Assembly: GCF_016714285.1 (NCBI RefSeq)
Contig: NZ_JADJNN010000008.1
Location: 186,001-250,000, forward strand
Source: Nannocystis sp.
Lineage (GTDB): Bacteria; Myxococcota_A; Polyangia; Nannocystales; Nannocystaceae
Length of the DNA stretch: 64,000 bases
Direction: 5' to 3'
Part shown: positions 26,574 through 35,480 of the stretch, piece by piece
Layout of the letters: every line of letters begins with the position of its first letter
Numbering within the stretch: position 1 is the stretch's first letter
Program-made: the position numbers and the translations under genes
The notes under the pieces: model-generated
What the model saw: only the letters and a program-made list of their open reading frames with translations
What the model was told of the DNA's origin: nothing
Database searches by the model: none

Positions 26574-27299
26574 GTGTCCGAGCCGAGCGAGCAGCGGCCG
26601 CTGGTCCTGATCCCGACGTACAACGAACGCGAGAACCTCGCGGCGATCGTGGCGGCGACGCTGGTCGCGTTGCCGACGGGGCGGATCCTCGTGATCGACG
26701 ACGCGAGTCCTGACGGGACGGGCGCGCTGGCCGACGAGCTCGCGCTCGCCGAGCCGCGGGTGTCGGTGCTGCACCGGGCGGGCAAGCAGGGGCTCGGGCG
26801 GGCGTACCTCGACGGGTTTCGTCGCGGGCTCGCGGACCCGTGGCGGGCGACGCACTTCGTCAGCATGGACGCCGACTTCTCGCACGACCCGAAGTACCTG
26901 CCGGGGCTGCTGGCGGCGTGCGCGGCCGGGGCCGACGTGGCGATCGGGTCGCGCTACGTCCGCGGCGGGGGCACGGTCGACTGGGGCTTCGGGCGGCGGC
27001 TGATCTCGCGGGCGGGCGGGCTGTACGCGCGGGCCCTGCTGGGCGTGCCGGTGCGCGACGTGACGGCGGGCTTCGTGTGCTACGCGCGGGCCGTGCTCGA
27101 GGACCTCGATCTCGCGGCGGTGGCGGCCAGCGGCTATGGGTTTCAGATCGAGATGAAGCACCGGGCGCACCGCCGCGGCTTCGTGCTGCGCGAGCTGCCG
27201 ATCGTGTTTCCGGACCGTACGCGCGGGACCTCGAAGATGACGCCAGCGATCGCGGCCGAGGCGCTGCGGCTGGTGTGGCGGCTGCGGCGAGCGGCGTGA
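26574..27299 (+). CDS. Polyprenol monophosphomannose synthase-like glycosyltransferase
   Basis: A GT2-family enzyme moving a sugar, usually mannose from GDP-mannose, onto a polyprenyl phosphate at the inner face of the membrane. GT-A motifs are in order: LIPTYNERENL, IDDASPDGT, and the metal-binding DADFSHDPKYLPGL. YGFQIEMKHRAHRRGF and IVFPDRTRGTSKM are typical of the Dpm1/Ppm1 group. There are no transmembrane helices, as in single-domain Ppm proteins. The GTG at 26574 (VSEPSEQRPLVLIPTYNE) gives 241 residues, the normal length. It is followed after 16 bp by the aminotransferase gene on the same strand. Confidence 0.92.
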   Translation: MSEPSEQRPLVLIPTYNERENLAAIVAATLVALPTGRILVIDDASPDGTGALADELALAEPRVSVLHRAGKQGLGRAYLDGFRRGLADPWRATHFVSMDADFSHDPKYLPGLLAACAAGADVAIGSRYVRGGGTVDWGFGRRLISRAGGLYARALLGVPVRDVTAGFVCYARAVLEDLDLAAVAASGYGFQIEMKHRAHRRGFVLRELPIVFPDRTRGTSKMTPAIAAEALRLVWRLRRAA

Positions 27300-27315
27300 G
27301 CGGAAGGAGTGAGGC

Positions 27316-28209
27316 GTGGCGAGTAAGGTCTATCTGTCCAGCGCGGGGCGTGTGCTCGATCCAGGGGAGGCGAGCGTCAGCGTGTTCGACCGCGGGTTCC
27401 TCTACGGCGACAGCGTGTACGAGACGCTGCGTACGGCGGGCGGGCGCCCGGTCGAGCTGGCGCGCCACCTCGATCGCCTGCGCCGCAGCGCGCTGGGGAT
27501 CGGGCTCGAGATCCCGTTCACGGACGTGGCGTTGCGGGCGGCGATCGCCGAGACGCACGCGGCCTCGGGCAACGCCGACAGCTACGTGCGGGTGATCGTG
27601 ACCCGCGGGACGGGGCCGCTGATGCTCGACCCGCGGGTGTCGTCGTCGCCGCTGCTGGTGGTGCTGGTGCAGGAGCTGAAGCTGCCGACGGCGGCCCTGT
27701 ACGAGGCGGGGCTGTCGGTGCGCATCGTCGATGTGCACAAGATCAGCGCGCGCTCGCTGGACCCGACGCTGAAGACGGGCAACTACCTCAACAGCATCCA
27801 GGCGCTGCGGCAGGCGGCCGAGAGCGCGGCCGAGGACGCGATCCTGTGCAGCCCCGCGGGCGACGTGGCCGAGGGGGCGACCAGCAACGTGTTCATGGTC
27901 CGCGCGGGCGAGCTGCTGACGCCGGCGCTGGCGACCGGGCTGCTCGAGGGGATCACGCGGGCGCTGGTGCTGGCGCTGGCGACGGAGCTGGGGATCGGGT
28001 GGCGCGAGACGAAGATCTGGCCGGACGAGCTGCGGGCGGCGGACGAGGTGTTCCTGACCTCGTCGGTGCGCGGGGCGATGCCGGTGACGACGCTCGACGG
28101 GCAGCGGGTCGGCGCGGGCGGGGTCGGGCCGGTGACGCGGCGGATCTTGATCCGGTATCAGGCGTACATCGACGCGGTCGCGGGCGGGGCTGACGACCTG
28201 CTGCGCTGA
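27316..28209 (+). CDS. Class IV aminotransferase (branched-chain/D-amino-acid/ADC-lyase family)
   Basis: A PLP fold-type IV enzyme of 297 residues. The active-site opening VSVFDRGFLYGDSVYETLR is present, the PLP Lys lies in DPTLKTGNYLNS (about K153), and the phosphate-binding region AEGATSNVFMVRAGELLTP follows. The family covers branched-chain aminotransferases, D-amino-acid transaminases and 4-amino-4-deoxychorismate lyases; the visible motifs do not settle the substrate. It starts with GTG, with a GGAAGGAGTGAGGC ribosome-binding region, and probably forms a two-gene operon with the mannosyltransferase. The last codons are duplicated downstream (28213-28269). Confidence 0.9.
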   Translation: MASKVYLSSAGRVLDPGEASVSVFDRGFLYGDSVYETLRTAGGRPVELARHLDRLRRSALGIGLEIPFTDVALRAAIAETHAASGNADSYVRVIVTRGTGPLMLDPRVSSSPLLVVLVQELKLPTAALYEAGLSVRIVDVHKISARSLDPTLKTGNYLNSIQALRQAAESAAEDAILCSPAGDVAEGATSNVFMVRAGELLTPALATGLLEGITRALVLALATELGIGWRETKIWPDELRAADEVFLTSSVRGAMPVTTLDGQRVGAGGVGPVTRRILIRYQAYIDAVAGGADDLLR

Positions 28210-28269
28210 GGCGGTATCAGGGGTCCGTCGAGGTCGCGGGCGGGGTTGACGACCTGCTGCGCTGAGGGC
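28154..28269. repeat. 59-bp tandem duplication of the aminotransferase 3' end
   Basis: The segment from GGTATCAGGCG through the stop codon (28154-28212) is repeated at 28213-28269 with a few changes, including a second copy of GACGACCTGCTGCGCTGAGG. The copy is non-coding and abuts the stop of the converging lipoprotein gene. Confidence 0.85.
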
Positions 28270-29913
28270 TCACGGGGCGTACTTGGTGAGCCACACGTCG
28301 GCGAACTGGCCGACGCGGTACTCCTCGCCGGCGGCGTAGATGTGGCCGCTGGCGTCGATAGCGACGGCGCGGGCGATGTCGTTGCCGGCGTCGACGCCGT
28401 CGTGGATCTGCGTCCACAGCTCGTCGCCGGCGGGGCTGTGCTTGCGGACCCAGGTGCGGGCGAAGTCGTTGGCGGTGTACTCCTCGCCGACGGCGATGAG
28501 GTTGCCGCTGGCGTCGAAGGCGACGCCGTGGCCGATGTCGTTGTCGCCGCCGTCGCTGTCCTGGATCTTCGCCCACACCTCGAAGCCGGAGGCGTTGTAC
28601 TTGGCGCTCAGGATCGCGGCGAGGCCGGCGACCTCGTAGACCTCGCCGACGAGGCCGATGTTGCCGTCGTTGTCGACGGCGACGGCGTGCCAGAGGTCGT
28701 TGCCCTTCATGTGGTCGGCGGTGCGGGTCCACAGCTCCTTGCCGGCGGCGGAGTACTTGCGCAGCCACAGGTCGGCGAGGCCGATCGGGACGTAGATGTT
28801 GCCGGCGACGATGAGGTCGCCGCCTTCGGTGAAGGCGACGGCGTTGCCGGCGTCGTTGCCGGCGTTGGCGTCGTAGGTGTCGGTCCAGATCTCGAGGCCG
28901 TCGGGGTCCATCAGGCGGGTCCAGACGTTGTGCAGGCCGATGAGCTTGTACTCCTCGCCGGTGACGGCGATGTTGCCCTGGGGATCGACGGCGACGCCGA
29001 AGGCGCGGTCGCCGAGGCCGGAGTCGCTGCTGTAGGTCATCTGCCACACGGGCTTGCTGTCGGGGCCGAGCTTGAGGAAGAGCATGTCGGCGCCGTCGCC
29101 CGCGACGTAGGTCTCGCCGACCATCACGAGGTCACCGTCGGGGGCGACCGCGACGGCGTGGAGGATGTCGTCGCCGTTGCTGTCGCCGTTCCAGCTGAAG
29201 CTCCACAGGATGTCGCCGTCGGGGCTGTACTTGCGGGCCCAGGCGTTGGCGTTCTCGCCGACGACGAACTCCTCGCCGACGATGATCACGTTGCCGTCGG
29301 CGTCGACCGCGGCCCCGCGGGCGCGGGCGTTGCCGGCGTCGTCGCCGGGGTAGTACTCCGTCCACAGCTCGCTGCCCGACTGGACGCAGTCGACGTTGCA
29401 GCCGTCGCCGTCGACGGCGTTGCCGTCGTCGCAGGCCTCCGGTCCGTTGACCTCGGCGTCGCCGCAGTGCGGGCCGAGGGCGCTGCAGTCGGGCAGGCAG
29501 CCGCCGTAGGCGCCGTCGTTGGTGCCGTCGTCGCAGGCCTCGGCGCCGTTGACCTCGCCGTCGCCGCAGACCGACTCGGGGCAGACGCAGGGGCCGAGCT
29601 CGTCGCCGCCGTCGCTGCAGGTCTGGGTGCCGACCTGGCCTTCGGGACAGTCGCAGGCGACGGTCTGGCCGGGCTCGCAGACGGGCGTGCCGCCGCTGCT
29701 GCTGCCCGCACTGGCGCTGGCGCTGGCGCTGGTGGTGGGGAGGTCGCCGGTCGGGGTGTCGTCGCTGTCGCTGCTGGTGGTGGCGTTGCTCGTGCCGGTG
29801 CCGCTCTCGGAGGCGGAGGCGCTGCCGGAGGCGGAGCTGCTGTCGCCGCAGGCGGCGGCGAGGAGCAGGGTGGAGGCGAGGGTGGTGCGGGTGCGTGCGA
29901 GCATCGCCCGCAC
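28270..29913 (-). CDS. Cys-repeat and beta-propeller lipoprotein
   Basis: Lipobox LLAAAC (Cys22) is followed by a Ser/Thr linker, then Cys-rich modules including two copies of the myxobacterial CGD-x-E-V-N-G-x-E-A-C-DDG repeat (SVCGDGEVNGAEACDDG and PHCGDAEVNGPEACDDGN). The C-terminal 370 residues are about eight repeats of roughly 45 residues of the form LWT..YD...GND.GNAVA...GD..V.G...., a beta-propeller of the SBBP type. The tryptophan-starting blades (ELWTEYYPG, ILWSFSWNGD, EIWTDTYD) are clear. Such proteins sit on the cell surface; ligand binding is probable but unknown. The start is an ATG at 29913 or 29904. It lies 4 bp after the caspase-like gene. Confidence 0.88.
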   Translation of the reverse strand: MRAMLARTRTTLASTLLLAAACGDSSSASGSASASESGTGTSNATTSSDSDDTPTGDLPTTSASASASAGSSSGGTPVCEPGQTVACDCPEGQVGTQTCSDGGDELGPCVCPESVCGDGEVNGAEACDDGTNDGAYGGCLPDCSALGPHCGDAEVNGPEACDDGNAVDGDGCNVDCVQSGSELWTEYYPGDDAGNARARGAAVDADGNVIIVGEEFVVGENANAWARKYSPDGDILWSFSWNGDSNGDDILHAVAVAPDGDLVMVGETYVAGDGADMLFLKLGPDSKPVWQMTYSSDSGLGDRAFGVAVDPQGNIAVTGEEYKLIGLHNVWTRLMDPDGLEIWTDTYDANAGNDAGNAVAFTEGGDLIVAGNIYVPIGLADLWLRKYSAAGKELWTRTADHMKGNDLWHAVAVDNDGNIGLVGEVYEVAGLAAILSAKYNASGFEVWAKIQDSDGGDNDIGHGVAFDASGNLIAVGEEYTANDFARTWVRKHSPAGDELWTQIHDGVDAGNDIARAVAIDASGHIYAAGEEYRVGQFADVWLTKYAP

Positions 29914-29917
29914 GATA

Positions 29918-32357
29918 TCACGCGGTCGCGGGCGGCTTGAGGGGACGGGCGCGGCCGACCTCGGGGCTGTCGCTCATGATGTCGTCGAAGGCGACCGGGC
30001 TGGCCTCCTTGAGGACACCGCCAGGGGCGTCGGCGGTGCCGATGAGGGCGATGACTCCGCGGGCCGAGCCGTAATAGTTGCTCTGCGCGTGGTCCTCCTC
30101 GTCGATGCAGCGGCGGACCAGCGAGCGCGAGAGGCGGGGCATGCGGAGCATGTCGAGGGCCTGCTCCCACAGGCCGTCGAGGAGGTTCGGGTCGGCGGGG
30201 AACTCGAGCAGGCCGGCGAGCAGGAGGAGGAGGCCGGCACGCTGACCGCCGCGGGTGTCGAGCGGGGCGTCGGCGAGGTAGCCGAGGTCGACGGCGCGCC
30301 AGTACGCGTCGGCGGCGACGAGCAGGCGCTTGAGCTCCTGGGCGCTGTGGGCCAGGGTGGCGTGGAACATGACGTCGGCGGAGAGGCCGTCCTTGACCCG
30401 CGGGTCGGGGATGTAGCGGACGACGGCGGGAGCGCTGGCGAGGTCGACGGGGGGCGCGGGGCGGGTGGGGCCTGCCCGAGGGGACGTCGCGCGGGGGATC
30501 GACGGCGTCGTAGAAGCCGGCGGCGCGGAACACATAGAAGTTCTCGGCCTGGCCGGGGAGGCCGTCCCACAGCTCGGAGTACTGGGCGACGCGGTTGAGG
30601 CTGCCGGCGGCCCAGCTGAGGCCGCGGGCCGCGTCGCCGCCGATCTGCGAGGCGGCGACGCCGGGGTTTCGCGGGGTGGCGGAGTCGCGGATGGCCTCGG
30701 CGATCTCGACGACGCGGAGATCGAGGAAGCCGTCATAGAAGTCGGCCTTGCCGTCGCGGTTGATGTCCTCGTAGCGGGCGACGATCAGCGGGTGGGCCGG
30801 GCCGATGAACTGCACGAAGCCGGGGGTGCGGCTCTGCTTGTGGTGCCACTGGGCCTTCTGGATGCGGAGGTCGATCGCGGCGAAGTCCTCGCGGGCGGCC
30901 ATGCCCTGGAGGATCGCGTGGAAGCAGTCGATGCCCTCGCTGGCGGTGGTCTCGTCGTTCGCGCCGGTGTTGAAGTAGGTGCTGTCCCAGGAGGAGTAGA
31001 TGTCGGCGTCGGGGAACAGGCGGGAGATCGCAAAGCGCGTGGTGAGGCCGGCGCACTGGCAGTTCATCATCAGCTTGTAGCCGGCCTGCGTGACCTGGGT
31101 GAGCGCGGCCCGCATGTCGAAGGCGCCGAGGTTGGCGTGGCGGCTGATGACGAGGCCGTGGAAGTAGGCGCTGCCCATCTCGACGTTCTCGTCGCGCGGC
31201 GAGGCGGAGCGGACGAAGAGCAGGATGTCCTGGCCGTCGGGGCCGCGGAAGGGGGCACGCAGGACGTGGTAGCCGTCGCCCCACGAGAGCGGGCTGGCGG
31301 GGGCGTCGGCGGGGAGCTCGGCCTTGGTGAAGTGGTACTTGTTCTCGAGGATCTTGACCTCGCCGGGGAAGAACTCGGAGGCGGAGTTGAGGACGAAGCG
31401 CCAGGTGCCGGTGAGCTCGGCGTAGGGCGGGGCGGCGCGTCGGAGGCCGCGCAGCAGCGCCTCGGCCTGCTTCTGATCGTCGGGGCGCAGGGCCGGGCCG
31501 CGCATCGACAGCAGCGAGATGGCGTGGGCCCGCAGATCGGGGCGCGCCTTGGGGCCGGTCTCGGCGGCGATGAGGGCGAAGATGCGGGCGGCGGCGAGGT
31601 CGGCGACGGCGCGGAAGCTGGGATCCTTGAGCACGGTGGCGACGATGTGCGAGAGCACGGTGAGCGCCGCGGAGCGCAGCTGGGCGGCGTCGAGCGGATC
31701 GATGTTGGCGGCTCCGGGGGCAGCAGCCGAGAGCACCGCGTTCAGCTGGGCGAGCAGGGCCTGGGCCTGGGTCGGGCTCAGACGCTCGGGGCGCAGCGGC
31801 TCCTCGGGGTGGAAGGGGCTGGCGGGGAACAGGCACTCGAAGCTGGTGGTGCGGCGGGTCGAGACCCAGCGCGCCGCGGTGACGAGGACGGGCAGGGCGT
31901 CGAGCCACACCGGGGCGGGGCCCTCGGCGTTGCCGGCGAGGGTGCCGTCGGCGAGCAGGAAGAGGGGCGGTGCGCCGTGCACGGCGGCGGTGAGGTCGAG
32001 GGCGCTGCGCGGGGCCTCGGGCGCGGCGGGGGTGGGCGCGGCGACGGGGCGCGGGGGCAGGCCGCCGATGGCGACGAGGTGGCGACGCACGCTGCTGCTG
32101 CGGCCGGCGAAGTGCACCTGCACGCGCTTGCCGAGGGCGAGCGAGAGGATCGTGCGGGCGTTGTCCGGGGCGGGGCTCAGCTGCACGTGGTAGTCGCGCT
32201 CGCCGATCAGGAAGAGGTGCACGCCGACCGCGGCGCGGGCCGTGTTGAAGCTCTTGCGGGCCGCGGATCCGCTGGCCATCAGCTCGGCGGGGAAGGTGTG
32301 AACGACGGCGACGAGGCCATCATCGCTGCGTACTTGCACTTCAAGACGATTCGCCAT
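29918..32357 (-). CDS. Large protein with possible caspase-like (clan CD) core; apparent frameshift
   Basis: About 812 residues once a frameshift is repaired. The N-terminal 330 residues (MANRLEVQVRSDDG ... helical Ala/Leu-rich) have no recognised domain. The middle region GSAYFHGLVISRHANLGAF (about 395-412), followed by YKLMMNCQCAGL (about 425-436), resembles the His- and Cys-bearing strands of clan CD peptidases (caspases, gingipains), though the spacing is short. EDINRDGKADFYD looks like a Ca-binding loop. The C-terminal 180 residues, in another frame (VDLASAPAVVRYIPDPRVKDG ...), continue sensibly to the stop at 29918. Removing one G from the G6 run at 30450-30455 fuses both frames (RAPVDLASA), so a sequence error is likely. 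It is divergent from the aldo/keto reductase. Confidence 0.6.
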
Positions 32358-32388
32358 GGGGGGTTCTCACCTTCGTTTCGGGCGCATC

Positions 32389-32400
32389 GTATCGTGATAC
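32389..32400. promoter_or_regulatory. Short palindrome GTATCGTGATAC in a divergent promoter
   Basis: A 5-bp inverted repeat with 2-bp spacer sits in the 55-bp gap between the caspase-like and aldo/keto reductase starts. Its location could suit an operator or overlapping promoter control of both genes. Confidence 0.3.
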
Positions 32401-32412
32401 CGTGCCTTCCGC

Positions 32413-33462
32413 ATGCGCTTCAAACTGCTCGGACACAGTGGTCTCCGCGTCTCGGAGATCTGCCTCGGAACGATGACCTTCGGCAACACGTGGGGGGCGA
32501 TGGGGGCCGAGCCCGCGGTGTGTCGCGCGATTTATGACGCCTATCGCGCGCGCGGGGGCAACTTCGTCGACACGGCGAACAAGTACATGGAGGGCATGAG
32601 CGAGCGCATCGTCGGCGAGTGCATTGCGGGAGATCGCGACCGGGTGGTGCTGGCGACCAAGTACTCGCTGAGCACGGCCAACGGGGATCCGAACGCCAGC
32701 GGCAACAGCCGCAAGAACATGGTCCAGGCGGTCGAGAAGAGCCTGAAGCGGCTCGGCACCGATTACATCGATCTGTATTGGGTGCACATCTGGGACTTCG
32801 TGACGCCCACGGAGGAGGTCCTGCGCGGGCTCGATGACCTCGTGCGGGCGGGCAAGATCCTCTACATCGGGGTGTCGGACACGCCGGCCTGGGTGGTCTC
32901 GCGCGCCAACACGATCGCCGAGCTGCGCGGGTGGAGCCGCTTCGTCGGGCTGCAGGTCGAGTACAGCCTGATCGAGCGCGCGGTCGAGCGTGAGCTGCTG
33001 CCGATGGCCGCGGCGCTCGACGTGACGGTCACGGCGTGGTCGCCGCTGGGGGCCGGGCTGCTGTCGGGCAAGCACACCGTGACCGACGGCGCGGCGGTCG
33101 ACACCGGGCGCTCGCAGATGGCGGGTGGTCGCCTCAACGCCCGCACCCGCGGGGTGATCGAGGCGCTGACGCAGGTCGCGGGCGAGCTCGGCAAGCCGCC
33201 GGCGCAGGTGGCCCTGAACTGGCTGCGCCAGCGGCCGACGTCGGTGATCCCGATCGTCGGGGCGCGCAAGCTGGCGCAGGTCGAGGACAACCTCGCCTGC
33301 CTCGACTTCACCCTGGCGCCCGAGGCCATCGCGCGCCTCGACGCGGCCTCGGCGATCGAGCTCGGCTTCCCGCACGACTTCGCGGCCGCCGACTGGGTGC
33401 AGAAGGTGACCTTCGGCGACGCGCCCGACCTCATCGATCGGCGGCGCGGCGGCGGGGTCTGA
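32413..33462 (+). CDS. Aldo/keto reductase
   Basis: An NADPH-dependent oxidoreductase of the (beta/alpha)8 aldo/keto reductase superfamily, 349 residues. The catalytic tetrad is visible: Asp in GGNFVDTANKY, Tyr of the same motif, Lys in VVLATKYS and His in LYWVHIWD. The NADP-binding end reads VIPIVGARKLAQVEDN. The N-terminal MRFKLLGHSGLRVSEICLGTMTFG is the canonical start. The substrate is unknown. A closely similar but truncated copy lies at about 44.2-44.9 kb. It converges with the gene at 33514; a long inverted repeat separates their stops. Confidence 0.94.
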   Translation: MRFKLLGHSGLRVSEICLGTMTFGNTWGAMGAEPAVCRAIYDAYRARGGNFVDTANKYMEGMSERIVGECIAGDRDRVVLATKYSLSTANGDPNASGNSRKNMVQAVEKSLKRLGTDYIDLYWVHIWDFVTPTEEVLRGLDDLVRAGKILYIGVSDTPAWVVSRANTIAELRGWSRFVGLQVEYSLIERAVERELLPMAAALDVTVTAWSPLGAGLLSGKHTVTDGAAVDTGRSQMAGGRLNARTRGVIEALTQVAGELGKPPAQVALNWLRQRPTSVIPIVGARKLAQVEDNLACLDFTLAPEAIARLDAASAIELGFPHDFAAADWVQKVTFGDAPDLIDRRRGGGV

Positions 33463-33480
33463 TGGTTGGGGAGCTGGTGC

Positions 33481-33510
33481 TCAGGACATGTCTGCCAGGA
33501 CATGTCCTGA
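33481..33510. terminator. Bidirectional hairpin between converging genes
   Basis: Perfect 10-bp arms TCAGGACATG/CATGTCCTGA with a 10-nt spacer occupy the 51-bp gap between two converging stop codons. The right half also contains the gap-free palindrome AGGACATGTCCT (33497-33508). There is no T run, so this resembles the GC hairpins at other gene ends in the window. Confidence 0.6.
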
Positions 33511-33513
33511 GGG

Positions 33514-34467
33514 TCAGCCATCGAGCAGGCGCGTGAGCCAATCGGCGAAGCCGGCGTCGACGAAGAGGCGGCGCAGGTGGTGCTCGAGCTCGCCGTGCAG
33601 GGGGGCGCGCCAGGCGTCGACCTGGCCGGGCCCGAGCAGCTCGCCGACGCTGCGGGCCTCCAACTCGTCGACCAGGGACTGGAGGACGGCGCTGGCCTCG
33701 TCAGGGAGGCGGTCCCACTCGGCGAGGGCCCGGGCCGCGGCGTGCAGGTCGGCGGCGAGGGCCTGCGGGTCGAGCTTGTGGAGCTCGGCGAGGACGACGG
33801 AGCCGGGCAGGGCGAGGACGGAGCGGACGGCGTCGCCGCGCCAGGCGGCCATGTCGGCGGCGTAGCGCGGGTCGCTGGCTCGCTCGACGATGAGGTCGAG
33901 GGCGCGGCCGAGGGCGCCGTCGACGAAGCTGCGCACGCGGTCCTCGAGCTGATGTTCGATCTCGGCGCCGACGACGGAGGCGACGCCCTTGGCGACGCCC
34001 ATGAGCTTGGAGCGGATGCCGGCGCCGGGGATCCACCCGGTGTCGGGCATGGCGGTGCGCAGGCGGGTGGCGAAGTCGAGGATGGTCGTCTGCAGGACGC
34101 TGCGGAGCAGCGCCCGCATGCCGGCGTGGTCGATGGCGGCGCGCACGAGCTCGCGGCTGGGGGTGAAGGGCCGGCGCAGGGCGGTCTGCAGGGCCTTCTG
34201 GAGCTCGGGCGGGAGCTGGGCGGCGAGCGGGCCGGGGCGGGCGACGGCGGCGGCGCGGCGGCGGGCGATCGCGGCGGCGAGCTGCTCCGGGTCGATCGCG
34301 GCGACGCTGCGGCGCAGGCCGGCGACGAAGGCGGGGACGATGCGGGTCGGGGCGATGAACTCGCGGACCGGCGTGGCGAGGACGGCGTCGAAGATCACGC
34401 GCGCGAGCTCGGTCGCGAACGCAGGCTGGTCACGCAGGCGCGCGATGGCATCGGTGGCAGACGACAC
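33514..34467 (-). CDS. Conserved-looking helical protein of unknown function
   Basis: About 317 residues from a GTG at 34467 (VSSATDAIARLRDQPAF); an ATG at 34515 would add 16 residues but intrudes on the divergent gene's leader. The composition is Ala/Leu/Arg-rich and almost entirely helical, with amphipathic repeats (LARVIFDAVLATPVREFI, LVDELEARSVGELLG) and no Cys, signal peptide or transmembrane segment. GWIPGAGIRSKLMGVAKGVASVVGAEIEHQLEDRV is the most distinctive stretch. I do not recognise the family. Confidence 0.75.
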   Translation of the reverse strand: MSSATDAIARLRDQPAFATELARVIFDAVLATPVREFIAPTRIVPAFVAGLRRSVAAIDPEQLAAAIARRRAAAVARPGPLAAQLPPELQKALQTALRRPFTPSRELVRAAIDHAGMRALLRSVLQTTILDFATRLRTAMPDTGWIPGAGIRSKLMGVAKGVASVVGAEIEHQLEDRVRSFVDGALGRALDLIVERASDPRYAADMAAWRGDAVRSVLALPGSVVLAELHKLDPQALAADLHAAARALAEWDRLPDEASAVLQSLVDELEARSVGELLGPGQVDAWRAPLHGELEHHLRRLFVDAGFADWLTRLLDG

Positions 34468-34571
34468 GCCGCTGCTATAGCAGGCTTGCCACGGGCTGAG
34501 ATACGCTGGGTTCACGCACGCGGGCCCGGAGTTTGAGAACGCCGGGCCGAGACACGCGTTCGCCCGCCGCC

Positions 34572-35390
34572 ATGCGAAGCAGCACGCTCCCGATCGCCAG
34601 CCCCTGCCACGAGTCCTGGGACGCCATGTCCGGCGAGGCGGAGCGTCGCTTCTGCGGCGTATGCCAGAAGGACGTGCACAACCTCTCGGCGATGAAGCAC
34701 GAGGAGGCGCAGGCGCTGCTGCGCGAGAAGGCGGGCGAGCACCTGTGCGTGCGCTACACGGCCGAGGCGGACGGGACGCTGCGGTTTCGCGATCTGGTGC
34801 CGCGGGCGAGCCTGACGCGGAAGATCGTGCGGACGGCCTTCGCGGCGTCGCTGCTGGCCGCCTGCACGCCGCACGGCGAGGGGCCGGTGGGCGAGCTGGG
34901 TCAGGAGGTCATCGAGTCGATCCGCAAGGAGACGGTGCCGACGCCGGACGGCGGCTGCGACTACACGACCGGGCCCTTCACGACCTTCCACTTCCCTCCG
35001 GGCCACGCGCTGTGCAAGGGCGTGCTCGAGGCGGTGCGCATCGAGTCGGAGCCGATGCCGATGATGGGGGCGCCGCCGCCGATGCGGGTGATGGACGAGC
35101 CGCCGTTGCCGCCGCCGACCGTCGCGCCGGTCGAGCAGGTGAAGATGGGCGAGGCGATCGCGGTGCCTCCGCACGTGAGCCCGTTCGAGCCCTGCGATCC
35201 GAAGCCGGGCTTCGCTCCGCCGCCGCCGGGCGAGCCGGGCCACGAGAAGATGGGGGACATCGCCCCGCCCGAGCCGCCCCGGCCGCCGAAGCAGCCGCAG
35301 GAGCGCACGCCCCTGATGGGGGACATCGCGGCGCCGGAGCCGGAGCCCGAGCGCGAGCTGATGGGGAAGATCGCCCCGAGCCACGATTGA
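34572..35390 (+). CDS. Cys/His N-terminal domain protein with internal lipobox-like segment, paralogue 1
   Basis: A 272-residue protein. Residues 1-75 form a domain with conserved C-x-x-x-W-x-x-M, RFCGVCQKDVHNLSAM and HLCVRYTAEADGTLRF motifs; the Cys and His pattern suggests metal binding. A short basic stretch (SLTRKIVRTAFAASLLAAC, ending near residue 99) looks like a signal sequence with lipobox, but it starts some 80 residues in. The rest is Pro/Glu/Met-rich with GGCDYTTGPFTTFHFPPGHALC. The next gene encodes a paralogue with the same order. The start at 34572 (MRSSTLPIASPCHESW) was chosen over 34533 because it matches the paralogue. Function unknown. Confidence 0.8.
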   Translation: MRSSTLPIASPCHESWDAMSGEAERRFCGVCQKDVHNLSAMKHEEAQALLREKAGEHLCVRYTAEADGTLRFRDLVPRASLTRKIVRTAFAASLLAACTPHGEGPVGELGQEVIESIRKETVPTPDGGCDYTTGPFTTFHFPPGHALCKGVLEAVRIESEPMPMMGAPPPMRVMDEPPLPPPTVAPVEQVKMGEAIAVPPHVSPFEPCDPKPGFAPPPPGEPGHEKMGDIAPPEPPRPPKQPQERTPLMGDIAAPEPEPERELMGKIAPSHD

Positions 35391-35439
35391 GCCACCACGA
35401 TTGAGCCACGATTGAGCCACGATTGAGCCACGATTGAGC
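35385..35439. repeat. 11-bp tandem repeat containing the upstream gene's stop codon
   Basis: GATTGAGCCAC is repeated at 35385, 35399, 35410 and 35421, with a partial unit at 35432. The first copy includes the TGA of the preceding gene, so the array is again an expansion of a gene terminus. The remaining DNA before the next start holds only its leader. Confidence 0.85.
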
Positions 35440-35480
35440 TGGGAGAACCAGCCATCGACCCGCACGTTAGCGAGGCCGCC

